Below, one piece after another: positions 57,951-64,000 of a stretch of DNA of 64,000 nucleotides (positions within the stretch are counted from its first letter, which is position 1; every line of letters starts with the position of its first letter). The notes under the pieces are model-generated. The model did no database searches, was not told where the DNA came from, and saw only the letters and a program-made list of their open reading frames with translations. Source of the stretch: Acidobacteriota bacterium (lineage in GTDB: Bacteria > Acidobacteriota > Blastocatellia > Pyrinomonadales > Pyrinomonadaceae); assembly GCA_018269075.1 (NCBI GenBank), contig JAFDVJ010000006.1, positions 109,724 through 173,723 on the forward strand, in the 5' to 3' direction. The position numbers were made by a program, and so were the translations under genes.

Positions 57951-59735
57951 ATGTTCAAAACGCACAAACCCGACCGCAAGCATCTTATGGAAGTCCTGTG
58001 GGATATTCAGAAAAACAAGCGCTGCATCGAATCGGAGGAGATCGTCAAGGTCGCACAGGCTTTCGATATGTCGCGGATCGAGCTCGAAGGAATCATCAGT
58101 TTTTATCATTTTTATCATTTCGACGACGCGGGCAAATACACGGTCTATCTCGACACCTCGATCATCGCCGAACACGGCGGCCGTCAGGAGATCAGGCAGG
58201 CGTTCGAGGAGGCGACCGGCACGACCTTCGGCAGCGTCACGCCCGATCTGACGTTCGGGCTTTTCGACACGCCGTGCATCGGCCTGAGCGACCAGGAGCC
58301 GGCCTGTCTGATCAACTTCCGGCCGTTCACCAGTCTGACGCCGCAGAAGGTCTTCAACATCGTCACGCAGCTCAAGGCCGGCAAACGCCCGTCCGAGATC
58401 TGCGACGTCCCGAAAACCAACATCCGCTACACGCCGCCCGCCGACCGGACCGTCTTTTTCAAGCCCTACGAAAAATTTTCGGCGCTCGCCGCGCTCCGCG
58501 ACCGGACGCCCGACGAGATCATCGACACGGTCGAACAATCGAAGCTCGCCGGCTACGGCGGCGCATTTTTCCCGACCGGCAAAAAATGGCGCTTCTGCCG
58601 CCAGACGCCGGCCGAGAAGCGCTATGTCATCGCCAACGCCGACGAGGGCGAGCCCGGCACGTTCAAGGACCGCGTGCTGCTGCAGACGCATCCCGAGCTG
58701 CTGATCGAGGGCCTGATCTTTGCGGCCTACGCGGTCGGCGCGTCGGAAGGCGCGATCTACCTGCGCGCCGAGTATATGTATCTCAAGGAAGAGCTCGACC
58801 GGCTGCTCGTCGAGTATCGCCGCAAGGGCTTTCTCGGCAAGAACATTCCCGCGAAAACGCCTTTCGAATTCGATCTTTACGTCCATCTCGGCGCGGGCGC
58901 CTACGTCTGCGGCGAGGAGACCGCGCTCATTCACTCGATGGAGGGCCGGCGCGGCGAGCCCGGCACGAAGGAATATTTCCCCGTCCAGAAGGGCTTTCTC
59001 GGCCAGCCGACCGTCGTCAACAACGTCGAGACGCTCTCGGCCGTCCCGCGCGTTTTCGAAGCGGGCGTCGAAAACTGGCTCAAGGTCGGCACCGCGAAAA
59101 CGCCGGGGACGAAGATCATCAGCGTCTCGGGCGACTGCACGAATCCGGGCATCTACGAGATCGAATGGGGCACGGACTTCAACGATTTTCTCCGGATGAC
59201 CGGCGCGCGCGATCCGAAAATGGTTCAACTGAGCGGGCCGTCGGGCGTCTGCGTCGCGGTCGCGGTCGACCCGAAAACCGGTCTGTATCTCGTCGACGGG
59301 CAGGACCGCCGCGCCCTCAGCGGCGAGGATCTCGCCTGCGGCGGCTCGTTTATGATCTTCGACGAGACGCGCAACATTCTCAAGGTGCTCAAATCCTATT
59401 CCGACTTTTTCGTCGCCGAATCGTGCGGCCTCTGCGTGCCGTGCCGGACGGGTAATTTTCTTTTGAATAAAAAGCTCCAGAAGCTGATCAACGGCCACGG
59501 CGAGAAGAAAGACCTTCACGAAATCACCGAGTGGAGCGAGATCATCAAGACGACGAGCCGCTGCGGCCTCGGGCAGTTTTCCAACAATTCCCTGCTGCTC
59601 GCGATCGACAAGTTTCCGGACGTCATCGACCGGGCGCTCGCCGACAACACGGATTTCAACCCGGCCTTCAACATCGAGACGGCGACGGCCGAATACGACC
59701 GCATCGTCGAGGAGATCAACGCGAATTATGACTAA
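57951..59735 (+). CDS. hoxF: NAD-linked hydrogenase diaphorase subunit HoxF (NuoE-NuoF-like)
   Basis: A 594-aa diaphorase subunit. The N-terminus (1-165) is NuoE-like but has only Cys25, Cys109, Cys119 and Cys151, without the first CxxxxC pair, so its 2Fe-2S cluster is probably lost or altered. Residues 190-590 are NuoF-like: GYGGAFFPTGKKW (201-213), NADEGEPGTFKDR (229-241) and GAGAYVCGEETAL (314-326) bind NAD and FMN. Cys492, Cys495, Cys498 and Cys538 bind a 4Fe-4S cluster. It transfers electrons between NAD(H) and the hydrogenase, cytoplasmic. The gene overlaps hoxUY by 8 bp. Confidence 0.93.
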   Translation: MFKTHKPDRKHLMEVLWDIQKNKRCIESEEIVKVAQAFDMSRIELEGIISFYHFYHFDDAGKYTVYLDTSIIAEHGGRQEIRQAFEEATGTTFGSVTPDLTFGLFDTPCIGLSDQEPACLINFRPFTSLTPQKVFNIVTQLKAGKRPSEICDVPKTNIRYTPPADRTVFFKPYEKFSALAALRDRTPDEIIDTVEQSKLAGYGGAFFPTGKKWRFCRQTPAEKRYVIANADEGEPGTFKDRVLLQTHPELLIEGLIFAAYAVGASEGAIYLRAEYMYLKEELDRLLVEYRRKGFLGKNIPAKTPFEFDLYVHLGAGAYVCGEETALIHSMEGRRGEPGTKEYFPVQKGFLGQPTVVNNVETLSAVPRVFEAGVENWLKVGTAKTPGTKIISVSGDCTNPGIYEIEWGTDFNDFLRMTGARDPKMVQLSGPSGVCVAVAVDPKTGLYLVDGQDRRALSGEDLACGGSFMIFDETRNILKVLKSYSDFFVAESCGLCVPCRTGNFLLNKKLQKLINGHGEKKDLHEITEWSEIIKTTSRCGLGQFSNNSLLLAIDKFPDVIDRALADNTDFNPAFNIETATAEYDRIVEEINANYD

Positions 59736-60996
59736 GATCATCAACATTACGATCGACGGCAAGCCGATCGAGACGTTCGAGGGCCGCAACCTCGTCGACG
59801 TCGCCAAGGAAAACGGCATCTTCATCCCGACGCTCTGCTATTTCCGCGACATTCCGCCGCTGGCGACCTGCCGCATCTGCACGGTCAAACTGAACGGCCG
59901 CCACACGACCGGCTGCACGCTGCGGGTCGCCGACGGGATGCAGATCGAGGTCAACACGCCCGAGCTGCTCGACAACCGCAAGGCGATCATCGAGATGCTC
60001 TATTCCGAGGGCAATCATTTCTGCCCGTCCTGCGAAAAAAGCGGCAAGTGCGATATGCAGAACCTCGGCTACGATATGGGCATCACGGCGAGCCGCTACC
60101 CGCACGCGTTCAGCCATAAAACGATCGATTTCAACCCGAAGCGGATGATTATGGAATCGAACCGCTGCATTTTGTGCAAGCGCTGCGTCGAAGAGGTCAA
60201 AACGCGGGACGGCAAGGACGTCTTCTCGTTCGTCAAGCGCGGCGTCAAGACGCTCGTCAAGATCGATTACGAGGAAGAGGCCAAGCTCTCGGAAAGCGAG
60301 GCAATGCGGGCGATGAACCTCTGCCCGGTCGGCGCGATTCTCGTCAAGGGAATGATCCACGAAGAGCCGTTCGGCGACCGCAAATACGATCTCGTCGGCA
60401 AGGAAGTCAAGCCGAAGTTGAGCGGCGGCGGCCTCGTCAAGAAAGACCCGAACGAAAAATTCATCGTCGCGACGACCTCGCTCGCCGGCTGTTTCGGCTG
60501 CCATATGTCGATGCTCGACATCGACACCGAGCTGATCGATCTGCTCGAGATCGTCGAGTTCAACAAATCGCCGCTGACCGACATCAAGAAGTTCTCGAAA
60601 CGCTGTCATATCGGGATCGTCGAGGGCGGCTGCGCCAACTCGGAAAACGTCGAAGTGCTCAAGGAATTCCGCAAGCGCTGCGACATTCTCGTGAGCCTCG
60701 GCGAATGCGCGATTATGGGCGGCATCCCGGCGATGCGCAATTTCGTCTCGCTCAGGGAATGTCTCGAAGAGGCCTATCTGCACAGCCGCACGAGCGAGCT
60801 CGGCGCGCACGTCATCCCCGGCCACGAAGACATTCCGAAGATTCTGAACAACGTCTACCCGTGCACCGAGATCGTCAAGATCGACTACTACATTCCGGGC
60901 TGCCCGCCGAGCGCGCAGCACATCTGGAAAGTCGTCCGGAGCCTGCTGCTCGGCGAAGAATTCTCGATCGCGCACGACGAGTTCAAATACGATTAG
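59728..60996 (+). CDS. hoxUY: Fused HoxU-HoxY hydrogenase subunit
   Basis: A 422-aa fusion of two normally separate subunits. HoxU part (1-235): 2Fe-2S Cys37, Cys48, Cys51, Cys63; a 4Fe-4S site from His97, Cys99, Cys102 and Cys108 (EGNHFCPSCEKSGKC); a further 4Fe-4S from Cys147, Cys150, Cys153 and Cys199. HoxY part (243-422): the small NiFe subunit with Cys255, Cys258 (GCFGCH), Cys327 (GECAIMGG) and Cys392 (GCPPS) for the proximal 4Fe-4S. The fusion should fix the electron path between hydrogenase and diaphorase. It overlaps hoxF by 8 bp, and no frameshift is needed to explain it. Confidence 0.93.
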   Translation: MTKIINITIDGKPIETFEGRNLVDVAKENGIFIPTLCYFRDIPPLATCRICTVKLNGRHTTGCTLRVADGMQIEVNTPELLDNRKAIIEMLYSEGNHFCPSCEKSGKCDMQNLGYDMGITASRYPHAFSHKTIDFNPKRMIMESNRCILCKRCVEEVKTRDGKDVFSFVKRGVKTLVKIDYEEEAKLSESEAMRAMNLCPVGAILVKGMIHEEPFGDRKYDLVGKEVKPKLSGGGLVKKDPNEKFIVATTSLAGCFGCHMSMLDIDTELIDLLEIVEFNKSPLTDIKKFSKRCHIGIVEGGCANSENVEVLKEFRKRCDILVSLGECAIMGGIPAMRNFVSLRECLEEAYLHSRTSELGAHVIPGHEDIPKILNNVYPCTEIVKIDYYIPGCPPSAQHIWKVVRSLLLGEEFSIAHDEFKYD

Positions 60997-61003
60997 GGAT
61001 TGG

Positions 61004-61131
61004 GGATTTCGGATTTCGGATTTCGGATTTCGGATTTCGGATTTGTTTGTTTTCGAAGTTCGAATTTCCATTGCAAATCGGAAGCCGATCACAACAGAGC
61101 AATCCGAAATCCGAAATCCGAAATCCGCAAT
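61004..61131. repeat. TTCGGAT stem-loop inside the hox operon
   Basis: After-stop array 61004-61044 (six units) and pre-start array 61101-61131 (four units plus a GCGGAT-type end), 7 bp before hoxH. Loop of 56 bp. Confidence 0.93.
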
Positions 61132-61137
61132 TGATTT

Positions 61138-62589
61138 ATGAGTCAGAAAATTACAATTGATCCCGTTACGCGGGTCGAAGGTCACGGCAAGGTGACGATT
61201 CATCTCGACGACGACAATCACGTCACGGACGCTTTTTTCCATATCGTCGAGTTTCGCGGCTTCGAGCGCTTCATCCAGGGCCATCCCTACTGGGAAGCGC
61301 CGGTGATGGTGCAGCGGCTCTGCGGCATCTGCCCGGTCAGCCATCATCTGGCGGCGGCCAAGGCGATCGACCAGATCGTCGGGCTCGACCCGGAAGATCT
61401 CTCGGTGCCGGCGCAGAAGATCCGGCGGCTTCTGCACTACGGGCAGGTCTTTCAGTCGCACGCGCTCCATTTCTTCTATCTCGCCGCGCCCGACCTGCTC
61501 TTCGGCTACGATTCCGATCCGGTCAAGCGCAACGTCGTCGGCGTCGCGCACGAATTCCCGGACATCGCCAAAAAAGGCATCCTGATGCGCAAGTTCGGGC
61601 AGGAGATCATCCGGCTCATCACCGGCAAAAAGATCCACGGCATCTCGGCGACGCCGGGCGGCGTGCATAAACACATCATCCCGAAAGAGGTCGGCTATTT
61701 TCTCGACGGGCGGGTCATTCCGAACATCGACACGATGGTCGACTGGTCGCTCGAGATCATCGAGTTTTTCAAGGCGTATCACGAAAAGAACCGCCATTTT
61801 CTCGACGATTTCGCGGTTTATCCGTCGGGCCATCTCGGCCTCGTCAGCAAAAAGAACGGCTTTCTGGAACTCTACGACGGTAATCTGCGGGCGATCGACG
61901 CCGACGGCAACGTGACGCTCGACGACATCCCGAACGTCCGCTACGCCGATTATTTCTTCGAGGCGGTCGAACGCTGGTCGTACCTGAAATTCCCCTATCT
62001 GAAGCATCTCGGCCGCGAAAACGGCTGGAACCGCGTCGGGCCGCTCGCGCGGATCAACGTCTGCAGCGGCATCGAAACGCCGCTCGCCGAGCGCGCCCGC
62101 CGCGAATTCGTCGAGGCGACCGGCGACAAGGTCAATCACCGGACGATGTACACGCACTGGGCGCGGCTCATCGAGGCGCTCCACTGCGCCGAGATGATCC
62201 GCAACCTGCTCAACGACAGCGACATCCTGAGCAGCGACGTGACGCGCAAGGGCGAGCGCCGGAACCGCGGAGTCGGGATCATCGAAGCGCCGCGCGGAAC
62301 GCTGATCCACGAGTACGAGGTCGACGACAAGGACCGCATCACGCGCTGCAATCTGATCGTCTCGACGACGCACAACAACGAGCCGATGAACCGCGCCGTC
62401 CGCTGGGTCGCCCGCCACGCGCTCGACGGCAAGCGCAAGATCACCGAGGTGATGCTCAACCAGGTCGAGGTCGCGATCCGCGCCTACGACCCGTGTCTGA
62501 GCTGCGCGACGCACGCGATCGGCCAGATGCCGCTCGAAGTCTCGCTCTATGATTCAAAGGGAGAATTGATCGACCGAATGAAACGATAA
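61138..62589 (+). CDS. hoxH: NiFe-hydrogenase large subunit HoxH
   Basis: A 483-aa catalytic subunit. TRVEGHGKVTIHL near the N-terminus and RLCGICPVSHH (Cys62, Cys65) plus DPCLSCATH (Cys453, Cys456, His459) hold the NiFe(CN)2CO site. A 24-residue C-terminal tail (AIGQMPLEVSLYDSKG...) must be cleaved after His459 by the HoxW-type protease next door. Motifs and partners fit group 3d, the bidirectional NAD-linked class. Cytoplasmic. TTCGGAT stem-loops separate it from both neighbours, which may tune mRNA stability. Confidence 0.96.
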   Translation: MSQKITIDPVTRVEGHGKVTIHLDDDNHVTDAFFHIVEFRGFERFIQGHPYWEAPVMVQRLCGICPVSHHLAAAKAIDQIVGLDPEDLSVPAQKIRRLLHYGQVFQSHALHFFYLAAPDLLFGYDSDPVKRNVVGVAHEFPDIAKKGILMRKFGQEIIRLITGKKIHGISATPGGVHKHIIPKEVGYFLDGRVIPNIDTMVDWSLEIIEFFKAYHEKNRHFLDDFAVYPSGHLGLVSKKNGFLELYDGNLRAIDADGNVTLDDIPNVRYADYFFEAVERWSYLKFPYLKHLGRENGWNRVGPLARINVCSGIETPLAERARREFVEATGDKVNHRTMYTHWARLIEALHCAEMIRNLLNDSDILSSDVTRKGERRNRGVGIIEAPRGTLIHEYEVDDKDRITRCNLIVSTTHNNEPMNRAVRWVARHALDGKRKITEVMLNQVEVAIRAYDPCLSCATHAIGQMPLEVSLYDSKGELIDRMKR

Positions 62590-62591
62590 AG

Positions 62592-62762
62592 CGATTTCGG
62601 ATTTCGGATTTCGGATTTCGGACTTCGGATTTCGGATCGGTTTTTCTTCAAAACGACCAATTTCATACGACCCAAAATTTTTCGGGCATTTAAAATCTTG
62701 TTTTTTTACAAGCACTGTCAACGATGGAAAAATCCGAAATCCGAAATCCGAAATCCGAAATC
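62592..62762. repeat. TTCGGAT stem-loop between hoxH and hoxW
   Basis: After-stop array 62592-62637 (six units with one GGACTTC variant) and pre-start array 62731-62762, which ends 3 bp before the hoxW ATG. Confidence 0.93.
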
Positions 62763-62765
62763 AAT

Positions 62766-63224
62766 ATGATTCGCCATCCCAAATCCCAAATCCTGCTGAT
62801 CGGGATCGGCAATTCGGGCCGCCGGGACGACGGGCTCGGCTGGGCGTTTCTCGAACGATTGGAGAAGATGCGCCCCGAAAACGTGACGGTCGAATATCGT
62901 TATCAGCTGCAGATCGAGGACGCCGAGCTGATCTCGCATTACGCGCGCGTGCTCTTCGTCGACGCCGACACCGCCGTCCACGAAAACGGTTTCGCGATAA
63001 CAAGCGTCGAGCCGCTTTCCGCGCCGTCCTACACCTCGCACCGGCTGACGCCCGAAGCGGTGCTCGCGCTCGCGCAGAAGCTGTACCGAAGCGCGCCCGA
63101 ATGCCGGCTGCTCGGCATCACCGGCCGCTCGTTCGAGCTCGCGATCGGCCTCACGCCCGAAGCCGAGGAGAATCTCCGAAAGGCTCTCGGCAGCCGAATC
63201 TGGGAGGCCGGGCAGTGGAATTAA
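62766..63224 (+). CDS. hoxW: Hydrogenase maturation protease (HoxW/HybD-like)
   Basis: A 152-aa nickel-dependent endopeptidase that trims the HoxH C-terminus. GIGNSGRRDDGLGWAFLE holds Asp21/Asp22, FVDADTA Asp66 and SHRLTPEAVL His92, matching the metal ligands of HybD. ATG 62766 chosen; an upstream in-frame ATG at 62724 would translate the TTCGGAT repeat as KSEIRNPKSEI, which is not conserved. It completes a four-gene hydrogenase operon. Other hyp genes are not in the window. Confidence 0.92.
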   Translation: MIRHPKSQILLIGIGNSGRRDDGLGWAFLERLEKMRPENVTVEYRYQLQIEDAELISHYARVLFVDADTAVHENGFAITSVEPLSAPSYTSHRLTPEAVLALAQKLYRSAPECRLLGITGRSFELAIGLTPEAEENLRKALGSRIWEAGQWN

Positions 63225-63308
63225 AGATCCGGCATTTGGGCTCGCCCCGTTTTTTTTGGTATAACTAATTCAATTCCTCACCCCGCACAACCAGCTTTCA
63301 ATCAATCT

Positions 63309-63707
63309 ATGCTTTGGGAATTCGTGTTTTTTTCAACGCCCGATTATTTGCGGGTCGATGTTCAGGGGCCGTTCAGTCTGGAAAGGCAGATCCGTATGTT
63401 CGAAGAGATTACAACGCTCGACGAGTGGCAGCCGGGCCTGCCGATTCTGTTCGACAACCGCCGGCTGGAGATGTTTGCCGTCGACACGCAGATCATCCGC
63501 CAGTCCGTCGTGATTATGCAGAAATTCAGCCGCCGGCATCCCGCAACGAAAATCGCCGGCCTCGTCGCGACGAATCTCAACTTCGGCCTCGGCCGCCAAT
63601 TCGAAACCTTCACCGAGATCGAAGGCGGCACCGGCTTCAGGCTCTTCAGGGACGAGGCGCAGGCCGTCGAATGGCTTCAGCAGCCCGGCGACGACGATCC
63701 GGCCTGA
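63309..63707 (+). CDS. SpoIIAA/STAS-like protein
   Basis: A 132-aa protein with the pattern of SpoIIAA-like proteins: YLRVDVQGPFSLERQIRMFEEI, LPILFDNRRLEMF, QKFSRRHPATKIAGLVATN and RLFRDEAQAVEWLQQ. These are alpha/beta domains for signalling or lipid contacts, without a clear Ser phosphosite. ATG 63309; a TATAACT about 50 bp upstream could be the -10. Not obviously linked to hydrogenase. Moderate family call. Confidence 0.6.
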   Translation: MLWEFVFFSTPDYLRVDVQGPFSLERQIRMFEEITTLDEWQPGLPILFDNRRLEMFAVDTQIIRQSVVIMQKFSRRHPATKIAGLVATNLNFGLGRQFETFTEIEGGTGFRLFRDEAQAVEWLQQPGDDDPA

Positions 63708-63725
63708 TTTTATTTCAACTTCCGA

Positions 63726-64000
63726 TTAAAACGTTTTTTCCCGCGCCAGACGGAGCGTGACGACGCGCGAATCGGGGTCGGTGCGCGAGATTTCCACCAT
63801 CTTATCGGGATGCAGGGTTTTGCCTTTGGCCGGTTTGACCTCGACGATCCAGCGGCCTTCGGGCAGGCTCGTCGCGAGCGCGGAATCGGCGAAAATCTGT
63901 TTTTTGCGCGCGTCGGGCGAACCCGCGCCGGCGTATTTGCCTTTTTCGTTTCTGACGGTGAAAAGCGCGTTCGCGGCCGTTTCGAAATCCGGGAAAAGCG
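63726..64000 (-). CDS. Partial gene at the right edge (C-terminus only)
   Basis: The last 90 codons of a minus-strand gene running off the window; stop TAA at 63726-63728. Sequence: PDFETAANALFTVRNEKGKY, then RKKQIFADSALATSLPEGRW, then IVEVKPAKGKTLHPDKMVEI and VVTLRLAREKTF. Codon use fits real genes here. It may be a beta-rich C-terminal domain; no family recognised. Confidence 0.6.
   Translation of the reverse strand, partial: LFPDFETAANALFTVRNEKGKYAGAGSPDARKKQIFADSALATSLPEGRWIVEVKPAKGKTLHPDKMVEISRTDPDSRVVTLRLAREKTF

Noticed and set aside
59716-62514. 932-aa minus-strand frame opposite hoxUY and hoxH
   Set aside because: Antisense shadow of well-supported genes; composition is Arg/Ala/Asp-rich with no family motif. 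Similar shadows lie opposite most genes, for example 8177-10378 and 57906-59825.
1-62762. Heptamer arrays as CRISPR
   Set aside because: Units are 7-9 bp, contiguous and without unique spacers, and no cas genes occur.
11664-62762. Repeat stems as ordinary intrinsic terminators
   Set aside because: Arms are long, AT-mixed, mostly without T-runs and with loops of 7-170 bp; some lie inside the hox operon. Only four hairpins are called terminators.
1-64000. tRNA, rRNA, prophage or insertion sequences
   Set aside because: None could be recognised by eye. Covariance-model and IS searches would be needed to exclude short or decayed ones.

Overview
The window looks like chromosomal DNA of a high-GC bacterium, most likely an Acidobacteriota of the Blastocatellia/Pyrinomonadales type. 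This is inference from gene content: ECF sigma factors beside a receptor-like Ser/Thr kinase with PEGA and FGE-like domains, a DUF4331 protein under ECF control, a bifunctional homocysteine methyltransferase/MTHFR, many secreted proteins of unknown function, and a bidirectional-type NiFe hydrogenase. No rRNA, tRNA, CRISPR array, prophage or intact insertion sequence was recognised. Long open antisense frames are common because of codon bias and were left out.

Layout. 0.3-8 kb: a Cys-type sulfatase divergent from a formylglycine-generating-enzyme homologue, an aldo/keto reductase, a secreted HExxH protein, a GH105-type glycosidase and a nucleotidyltransferase. 8-20 kb: a large TPR protein, a sugar-nucleotide pyrophosphorylase, mutM, a secreted CxCC protein, DUF4331 with its ECF sigma factor, and a second ECF factor followed by a 1,095-aa kinase/PEGA/FGE-like/hydrolase fusion. 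20-21.6 kb: a gene-poor segment with an AT-rich ComJ-like orphan, a long inverted repeat, a 21-bp satellite and nested hairpins. 21.6-26 kb: a four-gene minus-strand cluster (NrtR-like regulator, J-domain/kinase-fold protein, vWA protein, divergent adenylosuccinate-synthetase-like enzyme) behind two perfect palindromes. 26-33.9 kb: methionine/folate enzyme, secreted proteins, hemerythrin, quinone reductase, Uma2 nuclease. 34-57.7 kb: about 30 consecutive minus-strand genes, dominated by redox and electrophile-detoxification enzymes (thioredoxin, HtrA, OsmC, three AKR/epimerase-type and two SDR enzymes, three MDR reductases or dehydrogenases including the neighbour at 32 kb, LLM, OYE, GPx, PNPOx, DoxX, nitroreductase) with ArsR, Rrf2 and GntR regulators. 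57.9-63.2 kb: a compact NAD-linked hydrogenase operon (hoxF, a fused hoxU-hoxY, hoxH, hoxW). The right edge cuts a minus-strand gene.

The most striking signal is outside the genes. Most intergenic gaps carry short tandem arrays of 7-9 bp units in several unrelated families: TTCGGAT, GACTCAA, CAAAGAC, TTTTTCAC and CTTCCCAAA. Their orientation is strictly tied to gene ends. One strand of the unit follows a stop codon and its reverse complement precedes the next start codon. The two arrays in one gap belong to the same family, so each gap can fold into a stem-loop. The rule held for nearly every array I checked, and it helped locate a hidden 54-codon gene at 53.7 kb.

The best candidates for an undescribed system are this polar intergenic repeat system and the NrtR/J-kinase/vWA/PurA-like cluster.
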